From contig NZ_CP061171.1 in NCBI RefSeq assembly GCF_014692875.1, forward strand, positions 1,178,001 through 1,242,000: a stretch of 64,000 nt of DNA, read 5' to 3'. This DNA comes from Pedobacter riviphilus (lineage in GTDB: Bacteria; Bacteroidota; Bacteroidia; Sphingobacteriales; Sphingobacteriaceae). A program made the position numbers and the translations under genes. Of the stretch, positions 16,926 to 26,015 are shown piece by piece (within the stretch, counting starts at the first letter, position 1; every line of letters starts with the position of its first letter). The notes beneath the pieces are model-generated. The model ran no database searches, was not told the DNA's origin, and saw only the letters and a list, made by a program, of their open reading frames with translations.

Positions 16926-19900
16926 TTAATGGACTAAAGTAGTACCTCTCTCTGGTATCATTTTCTGCACTTTTTTACGGTTCGACCAATAAAACACAAT
17001 CGGATAAACGAAAAGGTTAAAAAGTGTATCGGTAATCAATCCGCCTATTACCACTATAGCCAATGGCTTTGATGCTTCCGAACCTATTCCGGTTGATAAT
17101 GCAGCAGGCATTAAGCCAATGGCAGCCATTAGGGCTGTCATTAATACGGGTCTAAACCTACTGGTCACCGCGGCACGCATGGCATCGGTAAAGGTCCAGC
17201 TGGGGTGGTGTTTCAGTTCGGCGATGTTGGTTTTAAAACGGGTAATGAGCAGCACCCCGTTTTGTACACAGATCCCAAAAAGTGCGATAAAACCAATTCC
17301 TGCTGAAATGTTAAAGTTTACACCTGCAACCAAAAGCGCCAATATGCCACCAATCATGGCAAAAGGAACGTTGTTTAGTACCAATAAAGCATCTTTGATG
17401 TTTCCGAAAAGTACAAATAAGATGAAAAATATGAGTAATAAACTCACCGGAACTGCCTGCATAAGCCTGGTAATTGCCCTTTGTTGATTTTCAAAATCTC
17501 CGGCCCATTCCAGTGTATATCCCGGTTGCAGATTGATCTTTGCATTTACTTTTTCCTGTGCCTCGGCAATTACGCTTCCCATATCGCGGCCCCTGACCGA
17601 AAATTTAATGGCCCCGTAACGTTTGTGCCTATCGCGGTAAATCATACTAGGCCCTGTAATTTTGCGGATGCTCGAAATTTCGCCCAATTGAACATTAGTG
17701 CCAGATATGGTCGGAACCCGTAATTTACCGATCGAATGCTCATCGTTTCTAAAATCTTCGGGATAACGGATAATCAGGTCAAATTTTCGTTCGCCTTCAT
17801 AAATCTGTGTAGCAGCTTTTCCGCCAATGGCCATTTCGATTACGGCATTAGCATCTGCTGTGCTTACCCCATATAAAGCCATTTTTTTCTGATCGAGGTT
17901 AATCTGTAATTCTGGCTGACCAAGATTTCTTAGAATTCCCAAATCTTCAATACCATCAACCGTTTTTAAGATGCTTTCTATCTTTTCCTCTTCTTTTTCA
18001 ATGTAATCGAAGTTTTCGCCAAATAGCTTCACTACAATTGAGCCTTTTACACCCGATACGGCTTCTTCTACATTATCGGAAATGGGCTGCGAAAAATTAA
18101 GATTGATGCCAGGGAAGCTTTTTAGTTTTTCCTGCATCCGCTGGATCAGTTGTTCTTTGGTTTGCTTGCGTTTCCATTCTTTACGGGGGTAAATATCAAC
18201 GTGAAACTCCATGTTGTAAAAGCCTGTAGCATCTGTTCCATCATTGGGTCTGCCAGTTTGCGACATTACCTGTTTAACTTCTTCAAAGCTTAAAAATATT
18301 TTTCTCATCTCATTCGAAAGCTTTTTAGTTTCATTTAAAGAAATACTCAATGGGCCAGTAGCGCGGACATAAATCGAGCCTTCATCTAAACTGGGCAGAA
18401 ATTCTGTTCCCAAAAACTTGAAGCTAAAAACACCTAAAAGCAATATAATAATAGAGATACTAAAAACGAGCTTCTTTTTTTTAAAGCAGAGGTCGTAAAA
18501 TTTAAGGGTCATTTTGGTAATCCATTCCAAAAAGATATTATGTTTCTCTTTTACATCTTTTTTTAAGAGTACGCTGGCCATAGCAGGTACAAGTGTAAAG
18601 GTTAAGATTAAGGCGCCTAATAAGGCAAAACTTAATGTCCATGCCAGGGGAGAGAACATTTTACCTTCTACCTTTTCGAAAGTGAAAATAGGCAGCAAAC
18701 CTGTAATGATAATGAGCTTTGCAAATAAAATTCCCTTTCCGTTTTCTACGCAAGCCTTTTTAATGAAGCCAAGTTTACTCATTTTGTTAAACCTATCCAT
18801 TCCCAGTTTTTTTGCCCTTAAATCTAAGGTTACAAAAATCCCTTCAACCATTACTACAGCACCATCTATAATGATTCCGAAATCGATAGCCCCCATAGAT
18901 AGCAGATTGGCTGACATGCCTTTTAGTTTAAGGCAGATAAATGCAAAGAGCAGGGCCAATGGAATAACAACCGAAACAATTAAGGTGGTACGCCAATCGG
19001 CCATAAATAGGAACACGATTAAGGTTACAAACAATATCCCTTCAAGCATATTGCCCATTACGGTATGTACAGAATAGTTTACCAGGTCTTCGCGATCGTA
19101 GAAAGGCTTTATTTTTACATCTTTTGGTAATATGCTGTTATTGATCGTATTTATCTTTTCTTTCAATCTGGTAATTACCTCACTCGGATTGCCACCCTTT
19201 CTCATCACGATAATGCCTTCTATTACATCAGGATCCTGATCACGACCAACTTGCCCCAGCCTTGGTAAAGCCGACTCTGCTACTTCAGCAATGGTTTTAA
19301 CATATATGGGAGTGCCATTAACATTATCTACCACCACATTCCTGATTTCATCAATATTGTTGAGCACACCGATACCACGTACTACATAAGCCTGGCCGCT
19401 TTGCACAATCACATCGCCACCCACATTGATATTGCTTTTAGATACCGCCTCGAAAAGCTCGGTTGCACTTACGCCATACTGGATAGCCTTTTGTGGATCG
19501 ACGGTAATTTGATAGGTTTTTACCTCACCACCAAAACTTACTACATCGGCAATGCCAGAAACAGATAAAAGCTCCCTTTGTATTACCCAATCCTGAAGCG
19601 TTTTTAATTCGCGGACAGATTTTGTATCACTTGTAAGTGTGTAACGGAATATCTCACCTGTAGGGCCATAAGGTGGTTGTACCTCTGGCTTGATCCCTTC
19701 GGGCAAATTAGCCTCATCAAGGTGATTATTTACCTGTACCCGGGCTTCAGCATAATTTACATCATCCTCGAAATTTACTTTTACGATAGAAAGTCCAAAT
19801 AACGACGAAGAGCGGATACTGGTGCGTTTTTCGGTTGGGTTCATGGCAATTTCGAGCGATCTGCTCACAAACTTTTCTACCTCTTCGGCGCTCCGGCCCG

Positions 19901-20069
19901 GCCATTGGGTAATAATGGTGATGTTGGTATTGGTTACATCAGGAAATGCATCAATGGCAGTGTGTTTAAAGCTTAAATAACCTGACAGGATTAAAATAAA
20001 AGTAGCAAAAAAGATAAAATACTTATTCTTTAGCGCAAAGCCGATGACGCCTTTAATGAATTTATTCAT
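16926..20069 (-). CDS. czcA: CzcA-type heavy-metal efflux RND transporter
   Basis: A 1047-residue inner-membrane RND pump of the heavy-metal subfamily. The fourth membrane helix holds the signature DFGIIIDGAVVMVEG with Asp396, Asp402 and Glu409, the arrangement of CzcA (Zn, Co, Cd and related divalent cations) rather than of the Cu/Ag pump CusA. The large periplasmic loops and twelve membrane helices are complete. It forms a tripartite system with the adaptor (28-base gap) and outer-membrane factor encoded just upstream, under the two-component system at 22.7-24.7 kb. Which metal is exported cannot be read directly. Confidence 0.92.
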   Translation of the reverse strand: MNKFIKGVIGFALKNKYFIFFATFILILSGYLSFKHTAIDAFPDVTNTNITIITQWPGRSAEEVEKFVSRSLEIAMNPTEKRTSIRSSSLFGLSIVKVNFEDDVNYAEARVQVNNHLDEANLPEGIKPEVQPPYGPTGEIFRYTLTSDTKSVRELKTLQDWVIQRELLSVSGIADVVSFGGEVKTYQITVDPQKAIQYGVSATELFEAVSKSNINVGGDVIVQSGQAYVVRGIGVLNNIDEIRNVVVDNVNGTPIYVKTIAEVAESALPRLGQVGRDQDPDVIEGIIVMRKGGNPSEVITRLKEKINTINNSILPKDVKIKPFYDREDLVNYSVHTVMGNMLEGILFVTLIVFLFMADWRTTLIVSVVIPLALLFAFICLKLKGMSANLLSMGAIDFGIIIDGAVVMVEGIFVTLDLRAKKLGMDRFNKMSKLGFIKKACVENGKGILFAKLIIITGLLPIFTFEKVEGKMFSPLAWTLSFALLGALILTFTLVPAMASVLLKKDVKEKHNIFLEWITKMTLKFYDLCFKKKKLVFSISIIILLLGVFSFKFLGTEFLPSLDEGSIYVRATGPLSISLNETKKLSNEMRKIFLSFEEVKQVMSQTGRPNDGTDATGFYNMEFHVDIYPRKEWKRKQTKEQLIQRMQEKLKSFPGINLNFSQPISDNVEEAVSGVKGSIVVKLFGENFDYIEKEEEKIESILKTVDGIEDLGILRNLGQPELQINLDQKKMALYGVSTADANAVIEMAIGGKAATQIYEGERKFDLIIRYPEDFRNDEHSIGKLRVPTISGTNVQLGEISSIRKITGPSMIYRDRHKRYGAIKFSVRGRDMGSVIAEAQEKVNAKINLQPGYTLEWAGDFENQQRAITRLMQAVPVSLLLIFFILFVLFGNIKDALLVLNNVPFAMIGGILALLVAGVNFNISAGIGFIALFGICVQNGVLLITRFKTNIAELKHHPSWTFTDAMRAAVTSRFRPVLMTALMAAIGLMPAALSTGIGSEASKPLAIVVIGGLITDTLFNLFVYPIVFYWSNRKKVQKMIPERGTTLVH

Positions 20070-20097
20070 GATGTATAATCTAAGGGATGAGAAGAAT

Positions 20098-21186
20098 TTA
20101 TTGCGTTTTTAGGCTTTCGAATAAGAAAACCTGTTTAGATGCGATAACGTGATCGCCGGCATTTACGCCTTTGCTGATGTAGGCTTTATCGGCAGTTTTA
20201 CGGCCAATTTCGATTTCCTGAATTCTTATTTTATGATCTTGACCAAGAACGAGTACGTAATTTTTGTTTTCATCGAAAATTATGGCCCTTGAGTTTAAAG
20301 TGGGGAGATTTACGGCCGAATTTGCCGAAACCTTTACCGTTCCAAGCATACCTGGTTTTAATAAAAAACCTGGATTTTGGATAACCACACGTGCATTTAT
20401 TACCTTACTGTCTTGATCTACCTGATTGTAAAGTTTCTCTATTTTACCGCTAAAAATTTTATCGGGATAGGAGAGGGTTGATAGACTGACTTCATCGCCG
20501 GCATTTACACGTGAAATATCTGATTCGTAAATATTAATCATTGCCCAAACATTAGCGAGATCGGCAATGGTGAAAAGGCTTTTGTCGTTATCGCCACGCA
20601 AATGCATGTTCTGGGTAACATTTTTTTCGATCACAAAACCATTGATAGGAGATTTAATAGCATATAATCCTGCACTGCTGCCTCCATTAAGTTTTAATAC
20701 AGAGCTGGCCCTTTTTGCTTCTGCTTTTTTGATCTGGTAATCGTTTTTGGCTTCTTCCAATTCTTTTGCAGATGATAAACCGCTCTGAAAAAGTTGCTCA
20801 GCCTGTTTTACAGATCGCTCTGCATTTTTAAGCTCTGCATTGGCTGCAATAACTTCCTTATCAAAACCAGCCATTTCAGAACTGTTAAGGGTTGCCAATG
20901 TCTGTCCGCTCGAAACCTGGTCACCCAATCGGACCTTAATGCTGTTTACCGTTCCGCTTACCATTGGGAAAAGTTCAGAACGGCGCTCTTCATTTGCGGC
21001 AATTTTGGCCGAAAACATGAGTTCGGTCTTGCTGTTAGCCTGCTGTACCGTATCGATCAGCAAGCGGCTGATCAGTGAATCGGTGATGGCAAATTTATCA
21101 TGAGGTGCAACTGTTTTGTGTTCGGTACAAGCAAAGAACAAACTGGTTGACACAATAATTAAAGTGTTTTTATAGAGATTTTGCAT
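20098..21186 (-). CDS. RND efflux periplasmic adaptor (CzcB-like lipoprotein)
   Basis: A 362-residue membrane-fusion protein. A lipoprotein signal ends at LFFACTEHK. The order of domains is typical: barrel-sandwich start around GTVNSIKVRLGDQVSSGQTL, a short alpha hairpin (AELKNAERSVKQAEQLFQSG), return lipoyl half (YAIKSPINGFVIEKNV), beta barrel, and membrane-proximal domain. It bridges the CzcA pump and the outer-membrane channel. It lies five bases after the TolC-like gene, so the two are cotranscribed. No extra metal-binding N-terminal His region is seen. Confidence 0.9.
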   Translation of the reverse strand: MQNLYKNTLIIVSTSLFFACTEHKTVAPHDKFAITDSLISRLLIDTVQQANSKTELMFSAKIAANEERRSELFPMVSGTVNSIKVRLGDQVSSGQTLATLNSSEMAGFDKEVIAANAELKNAERSVKQAEQLFQSGLSSAKELEEAKNDYQIKKAEAKRASSVLKLNGGSSAGLYAIKSPINGFVIEKNVTQNMHLRGDNDKSLFTIADLANVWAMINIYESDISRVNAGDEVSLSTLSYPDKIFSGKIEKLYNQVDQDSKVINARVVIQNPGFLLKPGMLGTVKVSANSAVNLPTLNSRAIIFDENKNYVLVLGQDHKIRIQEIEIGRKTADKAYISKGVNAGDHVIASKQVFLFESLKTQ

Positions 21187-21191
21187 AAGAT

Positions 21192-22457
21192 TTATTTAAA
21201 AATATTAGAACCGGTTACATAATTGAGTTCAGCACGGGTACTCATTCTTTCGAACTGGAGTTTGTTCAGTTGCAGCGTGTTTTCTTTGTAGGCATCGTAG
21301 AGGTCTAAAAATTCGATCAGGCTGATGTTTCTTGCCTTGAAATTTTTGATTAGACTTGAAATGAGTGTGTTAAAATCGGTACTAAAAACCGGATCAATCT
21401 CTGCGTATAATTTTTCGTTGCGTAAAGCAGTTTTGTAGCTGTTAAATACTTCATTCTCGAGCAAGGCTTCCTGTTTTTTGATGTTTAGATCAGCTGCTGC
21501 AATACCGATATGAGCTTTTTTTATTTCACCCTGGTTTCTGGAGAAGAGGGGAATGGGAATCTTTAGACCTAAACCGGTATATTTTTCAGGATAATTGCCC
21601 TTGAGATCATAACTCAGGCCAATTTCTATATCGGGGATGGCCATTGCTTTTTGCAGCTTTAAATTACTTTCGTTATACAGCAGGTCGGTTTTGGCCAGCT
21701 TAAGGTCAGCACGGTTGGCTCTGGCCGAATCAAGCAGCGTGCTGTAAGGAATTTTATCAGGCGATAATGGAGTTGCCTGATCCAATTCCAATGATATGGA
21801 AGTTCCTGCATTAATACCACAGAGCAATTTTAAGTCTTTATAGTTGTCTTCCAGCTCATTCAATAGTCCTGCTTGCTCGGCTTTGAGGCTGATCAATAAT
21901 GATTTGATCCTGATCACATCCTTTGTGGCAACATTGCCCATTTTTAACTGGAGATCGTAAGCTTTTAATAACTGATCGGTAGAATAGATCTGTTCCTGGT
22001 AAACTTTAACCGATTGCGCAGCGAAATAAGTTTTGTAAAAGGTATTAGCTAGCTCGAATTTCAGTGTCCTTAGCAGATCAAAATATTCATATTCTGCTAG
22101 TTTAACCCCGGTTTGTGCCAGTTTGATGTTTTTATTACGCTTGCCTGCCAGTTTAAACAGCTGCGAAATTGATCCGGCATATTGGCCATGGGCATAAGAG
22201 GTTTGCAGGAACTTTTTTGTTTCGTGGTTGTAAAAAAGGTTTTCGTACTCAAGGGTAGGGTTCTCAAACAATTTGGCGGTAATAATTTCGGCCTTTGCCC
22301 GATCGATCTCATAATTACTTGCCAGGAGGTCGAAATTATTTTTTAAGAAGAGGCTTTCTGCCTGACTCAAGTTTAAACTTAGGGTATCGGTTTGTGCTAA
22401 AGCTGCTCTGGTTGTTAAGGTTAAAGTGAAAATGATCAGCGTATATATTTTTTTCAT
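21192..22457 (-). CDS. TolC-family outer-membrane factor (CzcC-like)
   Basis: A 421-residue protein with a cleavable signal peptide (MKKIYTLIIFTLTLTTRAALAQ) and the two repeated long helical hairpins of outer-membrane efflux proteins, about residues 25-210 and 240-415. It is the first gene of the czcCBA order. Upstream are two copies of the 16-bp box TTAAAAnnGGATTAAA and a TAGCTTTG -7 element four bases before the ATG, which indicate control by the adjacent response regulator. Confidence 0.9.
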   Translation of the reverse strand: MKKIYTLIIFTLTLTTRAALAQTDTLSLNLSQAESLFLKNNFDLLASNYEIDRAKAEIITAKLFENPTLEYENLFYNHETKKFLQTSYAHGQYAGSISQLFKLAGKRNKNIKLAQTGVKLAEYEYFDLLRTLKFELANTFYKTYFAAQSVKVYQEQIYSTDQLLKAYDLQLKMGNVATKDVIRIKSLLISLKAEQAGLLNELEDNYKDLKLLCGINAGTSISLELDQATPLSPDKIPYSTLLDSARANRADLKLAKTDLLYNESNLKLQKAMAIPDIEIGLSYDLKGNYPEKYTGLGLKIPIPLFSRNQGEIKKAHIGIAAADLNIKKQEALLENEVFNSYKTALRNEKLYAEIDPVFSTDFNTLISSLIKNFKARNISLIEFLDLYDAYKENTLQLNKLQFERMSTRAELNYVTGSNIFK

Positions 22458-22461
22458 CTGG

Positions 22462-22518
22462 CAAAGCTATCTCGACCGAATTAAAAGCGGATTAAATGGG
22501 GCTTAAAAGGGGATTAAA
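22462..22518 (-). promoter_or_regulatory. Promoter and paired response-regulator boxes for the czcCBA operon
   Basis: On the minus strand TAGCTTTG (22469-22462) is an exact -7 element four bases from the ATG. Eleven bases upstream is TTAAAAGCGGATTAAA (22481-22496, plus-strand reading) and, 22 bp further, TTAAAAGGGGATTAAA (22503-22518). The same box and spacing occur before the response regulator gene. Confidence 0.7.
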
Positions 22519-22548
22519 GTTGCAGATAGAATTGTTATTTCCATGCTT

Positions 22549-22636
22549 GCGCTCGTTTCCAAACGAGCGCATAAATAGTTACACGATTTTATCGCGTTGT
22601 AAACGATATTCTATTACGCTCGTTAGAAACGAGCGT
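22549..22636. repeat. Twin palindromic repeat (GCGCTCGTTT family)
   Basis: Two hairpin modules share one arm sequence: GCGCTCGTTT-CC-AAACGAGCGC at 22549-22570 and ACGCTCGTT-AGA-AACGAGCGT at 22616-22636. The layout resembles bipartite REP elements. It lies between the histidine kinase stop and the czcC control region and may act as a transcription terminator for the kinase. Confidence 0.7.
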
Positions 22637-22663
22637 TAACAGGGGAGGCGGACGGATTATTTG

Positions 22664-24016
22664 CTAAAGCTTTGATAACTTCACCGTAAAAGTGCAACCG
22701 CCTTGTTTAGGGTTGGTTGTGGTTATTTCTCCTTTAAGCAAACCGATAATTTTTTGTGCCATATAAAGCCCCATTCCTTCACCTTTATGTCCATGCGTTT
22801 TTGCCCGGGTATAAAAGGGTTTGAAAATATTTTCCTGTTCCTCAGTGGCGATACCCATTCCATTGTCGGTAATGTGAATGAGTAAATCATTTTCAGTTGC
22901 TTCAATAACAACGCTTACCTGTTGGTTATCTGAAAATTTAAAAGCGTTCGAAATGATATTATCCAAAGCAATCTGTAATAAAATGGCATTGGCCAATATT
23001 TCAGGTTTTGGATCAATAGGATTTTGATAAGTAATTTTAAGATTGAGGTTTTTCTGCGATTTCCATTCGGTTTGAATTTTGGAAAGCAGATCATCAAGTT
23101 TAATCGGAACAAGTTGCGAATTGATCAGGTCGAGATCCATTTTTGCCAGGGCCACTAATCCGGTAATAATGTGTTCCATTTTTTCTGCATCCTCGAGCAT
23201 CGAAGCAATCACCTTTTGATAAGCAGTCTGATCCCTTTCTTTTGACAGGGCAAGTTCGGCGGTCATCATGATCCGTGTTACAGGAGTACGAAGTTCGTGC
23301 GATGCATTGGCTACAAAGGTTTTTTGCAGAATAAAAGCCTGTTCGAGCTCTTCCATTAAATGGTTAAAACTTTGGGCAATAAGGTTGATTTCATCTTTGT
23401 TATTATTTTCCTCCACCCTAAATTCCATGTTTTGAGCGCTGGCCTGTTTCACTTCGAGCATAAACTTTTTCAGCGGTTTTAGCATTTTCTTCGCAATCCA
23501 CCTGCTTAGTAACAATACGATAAGCGAAATAAGGATAAACACAAAAATCATGATCTTCAGTAGTTTATCCAGCCTATTGTGAGAGCCCTGGTCGTCGGCT
23601 GAAGCCAGGATTACAAAATCGCCCTGGTTATCTTTATAATAAATACCCACAACCTGCCGCTGACCGTCGGTATATTTTAATCGCCCTTTTTTGCGCACTG
23701 CATCAATGGTAGCTGAGGTCCAGTATTGCGCAGTATCGCCGATGAAAGTTGCCCTGTCCTTTTTGTCGTAAATACGAATTACTTCGCTATTTAACTTTTG
23801 AAGGTATTTATGGCGTACAGTGTTTAACGCATCCCGACTAATTTCATCAGCTTCGAGGTACAGTTTTGCGGTAACCATAGTACGGTCGGTTAGGCGTTCG
23901 AAGAAATCGGCCTCCAAAAATTTCATAAAGGTAAAATACACCGTACAGAGCACAGCGAAGAGCATCGAAGTGCTGATCAGCGTAAAATACAGTGCTATAC
24001 GATCCTTTATTTCCAT
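22664..24016 (-). CDS. Sensor histidine kinase of the metal-efflux two-component system
   Basis: A 450-residue membrane kinase: membrane helix at about 10-32, periplasmic sensor region to about 150, second helix about 152-171, HAMP domain, then dimerisation helix with the phosphoacceptor His240 in ASHELRTPV, and a catalytic ATPase domain with N, G1 (DNGMGIA) and G2 (GEGMGLYMA) boxes. It is CzcS/CusS-like in layout and lies directly after its response regulator with no gap. The sensed signal is presumably a periplasmic metal ion, inferred from the neighbouring pump. Confidence 0.92.
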   Translation of the reverse strand: MEIKDRIALYFTLISTSMLFAVLCTVYFTFMKFLEADFFERLTDRTMVTAKLYLEADEISRDALNTVRHKYLQKLNSEVIRIYDKKDRATFIGDTAQYWTSATIDAVRKKGRLKYTDGQRQVVGIYYKDNQGDFVILASADDQGSHNRLDKLLKIMIFVFILISLIVLLLSRWIAKKMLKPLKKFMLEVKQASAQNMEFRVEENNNKDEINLIAQSFNHLMEELEQAFILQKTFVANASHELRTPVTRIMMTAELALSKERDQTAYQKVIASMLEDAEKMEHIITGLVALAKMDLDLINSQLVPIKLDDLLSKIQTEWKSQKNLNLKITYQNPIDPKPEILANAILLQIALDNIISNAFKFSDNQQVSVVIEATENDLLIHITDNGMGIATEEQENIFKPFYTRAKTHGHKGEGMGLYMAQKIIGLLKGEITTTNPKQGGCTFTVKLSKL

Positions 24017-24694
24017 TTACTTCAGGATATATCCCATATTGATTTTGGTGTGAATGAGTTTCCGTTCAAAACCCTTTTCAATCTTTTTCCGCAGGAAATT
24101 AATATACACATCAATTACATTGGTTCCGGTTTCGAAGCTGATATCCCAGGCTTGCTCTGCTATGAATTGCCGAGAGAGTAACCGATTGGGGTTATGCATA
24201 AACAGTTCGAGCAGGATAAATTCTTTTGCGCTTAATTCGATGGTTTTTCCTCCACGGCTTACTTCTTTACTGTAAGTATCAAGCACAAGATCTTCGAAAT
24301 ATAATTTGCTATCGGTTTGGGTAGTAACAGTAGGTTGCCTGCGTAAAAGTGCTGCAACTCTTGCCAAGAGTTCTTTCAGGTGGAAAGGTTTTACCAGATA
24401 ATCATCTGCCCCAGCCTCTAGGCCCGTAACTTTGTCATCTATGGTGCCTATGGCGGTAAGCATCAATATTGGCGTTTGTACAGTATTTTTTCTGATGTGC
24501 TTACAAAGCTGTATGCCATTAAGGCCGGGCATCATCACATCAATAATGAAAAGATTAAAGTTTTGTCCCAAGAAAAGCTCCAGCGCATCAGTTCCGTTGG
24601 CAACGGTAAGTACCTGATAATCGTTTTCTTCGAGTGCCGACTTTAAAAGTTCGGAAATTTTAGGGTCGTCTTCAGCTATTCCAATCTTTGGCAT
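24017..24694 (-). CDS. OmpR/PhoB-family response regulator of metal efflux
   Basis: A 225-residue regulator with a receiver domain (acid pocket EDD at 8-10, phosphoacceptor Asp52 in IIDVMMPG, and Lys in DYLVKPF) and a winged-helix DNA-binding domain (VIDVYINFLRKKIEKGFERK). It starts the two-gene regulatory operon with its kinase. A single TTAAAAnnGGATTAAA box and a -7 element before its ATG match the layout at czcC, which points to autoregulation plus activation of the pump genes. Confidence 0.93.
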   Translation of the reverse strand: MPKIGIAEDDPKISELLKSALEENDYQVLTVANGTDALELFLGQNFNLFIIDVMMPGLNGIQLCKHIRKNTVQTPILMLTAIGTIDDKVTGLEAGADDYLVKPFHLKELLARVAALLRRQPTVTTQTDSKLYFEDLVLDTYSKEVSRGGKTIELSAKEFILLELFMHNPNRLLSRQFIAEQAWDISFETGTNVIDVYINFLRKKIEKGFERKLIHTKINMGYILK

Positions 24695-24698
24695 CCTA

Positions 24699-24733
24699 CA
24701 AAAGTAACCATCCCATCTTAAAATGGGATTAAA
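24699..24733 (-). promoter_or_regulatory. Promoter and response-regulator box for the two-component operon
   Basis: On the minus strand TACTTTTG (24706-24699) is an exact -7 element four bases before the ATG at 24694. Eleven bases upstream lies TTAAAATGGGATTAAA (24718-24733, plus-strand reading). Element identity and spacing are the same as at czcC, so the transcript is probably leaderless and autoregulated. Confidence 0.7.
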
Positions 24734-24965
24734 ATGGATGGCCTTTCTGTTATTTTGGACGATTTTTTGGGCTTAATTTCGTTATTGCGAACTGACGAAA
24801 GGGCGCGTAGGAGTGAAGCACCTGCGGAGCAGGCTTGGATACCTTTAAAACAATAAGTTACAAATGAAAAATAATTGATACTAAATGTAGAACTCAGGTA
24901 ATTATAGATTGTTTCGGCTTTTTCATATCCCGCCTCACCATTCTGAATACGGAGGCAATTTCGTT

Positions 24966-24989
24966 TCGGTCTGTGGGGCCACAGACCGA
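24966..24989. terminator. 11-bp inverted repeat downstream of the SDR gene
   Basis: TCGGTCTGTGG and CCACAGACCGA form a perfect inverted repeat around two bases, 17 bases after the SDR stop at 25006. It can form a strong hairpin but has no clear T-run. The rest of 24734-25005 is repeat-like intergenic DNA without a credible gene. Confidence 0.4.
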
Positions 24990-25005
24990 GGGACAAGGCC
25001 ATGTT

Positions 25006-25788
25006 TTACAACAAAGCCCTATCCAAGTGTACATAACCGCCATCTACATGAATCAGTTGGCCAGTAGTATGACTAGATTTATCTGATAATAAGAATACGG
25101 CCGTATTGGCAATTTCATCCACACTGGTCATTCTGTTTTCAAAAGGGATTTTATCGGTAATGTTTTTGAGTTTTGCATCACGGTCTTCAAAAGAGTTAAT
25201 CCATTTTTCGTAGAGCGGTGTCCAGGCTTCGGCCACAATAATGGCATTTACGCGGATGCTATAAGGTAGTAACTCTACAGCCCATTCTCGGGTTAAGGCA
25301 TTTCTGGCGCCGTTCGATGCCGCGTAGCCAGATGTTCCGCCTTGCCCGGTTTCTGCAGTCTTGCTACCGATATTTAAAATAGAACCCTTACTTTGTTTAA
25401 GCGAAGGCAGGGCATGTTTGGCTAAAAGATAATAATGCACTACATTTTTATGTAGCGATTCCATAAAACCTTCGTAAGTGCCACTCTCGAGGCCTACACC
25501 ATCGTTAACCCCGGCATTATTCACTAAACCATCAATTCTGCCGTACTTGGTCAGTATGGCATCAATAATGGCTTTACAGTGATCAGGAACAGTAAGCTCT
25601 GCTGTAAAATAATCAGCTTTTAAGCCTAAATCTGTTATTTCCTGAAGCATTTTCAGGTTATCGCTTTCATTACGGCCAATAATGATAGGGAAAGCATTTT
25701 CAATGGCCAGGGCTTTAACAATTGCCGCGCCAATGCCTTTTGCGCCACCACTCACCAAGATTATTTTGCCGTCTAAATTTAAATTCAT
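25006..25788 (-). CDS. SDR-family oxidoreductase of the fucose-type cluster
   Basis: A 260-residue short-chain dehydrogenase with the cofactor loop SGGAKGIG, the NNAG motif at 90-93, Ser142 in NIGSKTAE and Tyr155. The residue four after Tyr155 is Asn159 (YAASN) where the family normally has the catalytic Lys. The C-terminal LIHVDGGYVHLDRAL is typical of the branch linked to L-fucose and L-fuconate catabolism. It is last in the fucP - UxaA-type - SDR order, 227 bases after the dehydratase, with a repeat in between. Role inferred: oxidation of L-fucose or of a keto-deoxy acid. Confidence 0.85.
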   Translation of the reverse strand: MNLNLDGKIILVSGGAKGIGAAIVKALAIENAFPIIIGRNESDNLKMLQEITDLGLKADYFTAELTVPDHCKAIIDAILTKYGRIDGLVNNAGVNDGVGLESGTYEGFMESLHKNVVHYYLLAKHALPSLKQSKGSILNIGSKTAETGQGGTSGYAASNGARNALTREWAVELLPYSIRVNAIIVAEAWTPLYEKWINSFEDRDAKLKNITDKIPFENRMTSVDEIANTAVFLLSDKSSHTTGQLIHVDGGYVHLDRALL

Positions 25789-25874
25789 ATTTGGTTAATA
25801 TTTTTGTTTTATTATTTGAACCACAGAGAACGCATCGTTTTCACAGAGAACACGCAGTATAAGTTGGAAAGTTA

Positions 25875-25974
25875 CGTCATTCCTTCCTAGATTGGGAATC
25901 TTAATGCCAAATACTGGTGCTTTAAGATTAGCTTCACTGAGCACTCCGTGGTTCCGGTCTGCACGGGAATGACG
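25875..25974. repeat. Intergenic element with terminal inverted repeats
   Basis: CGTCATTCC (25875-25883) and GGAATGACG (25966-25974) are perfect 9-bp inverted ends of a roughly 100-bp non-coding element between the SDR and dehydratase genes. Just outside, CACAGAGAAC is repeated twice (from about 25821). Such small elements are typical of intergenic repeats in this group. Confidence 0.6.
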
Positions 25975-26015
25975 ATTTTAAACCCATCTACATCTTCTAT
26001 CCGTTATGTATGCAA

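Noticed and set aside
18514..19077. 187-codon plus-strand frame opposite czcA
   Set aside because: It is the antisense of conserved membrane-helix codons of the pump, so its length is a by-product of that composition.
24718..25002. 94-codon minus-strand frame between the response regulator and the SDR
   Set aside because: It runs through repeat-like, hairpin-containing sequence, has no recognisable domain and overlaps the response-regulator promoter.
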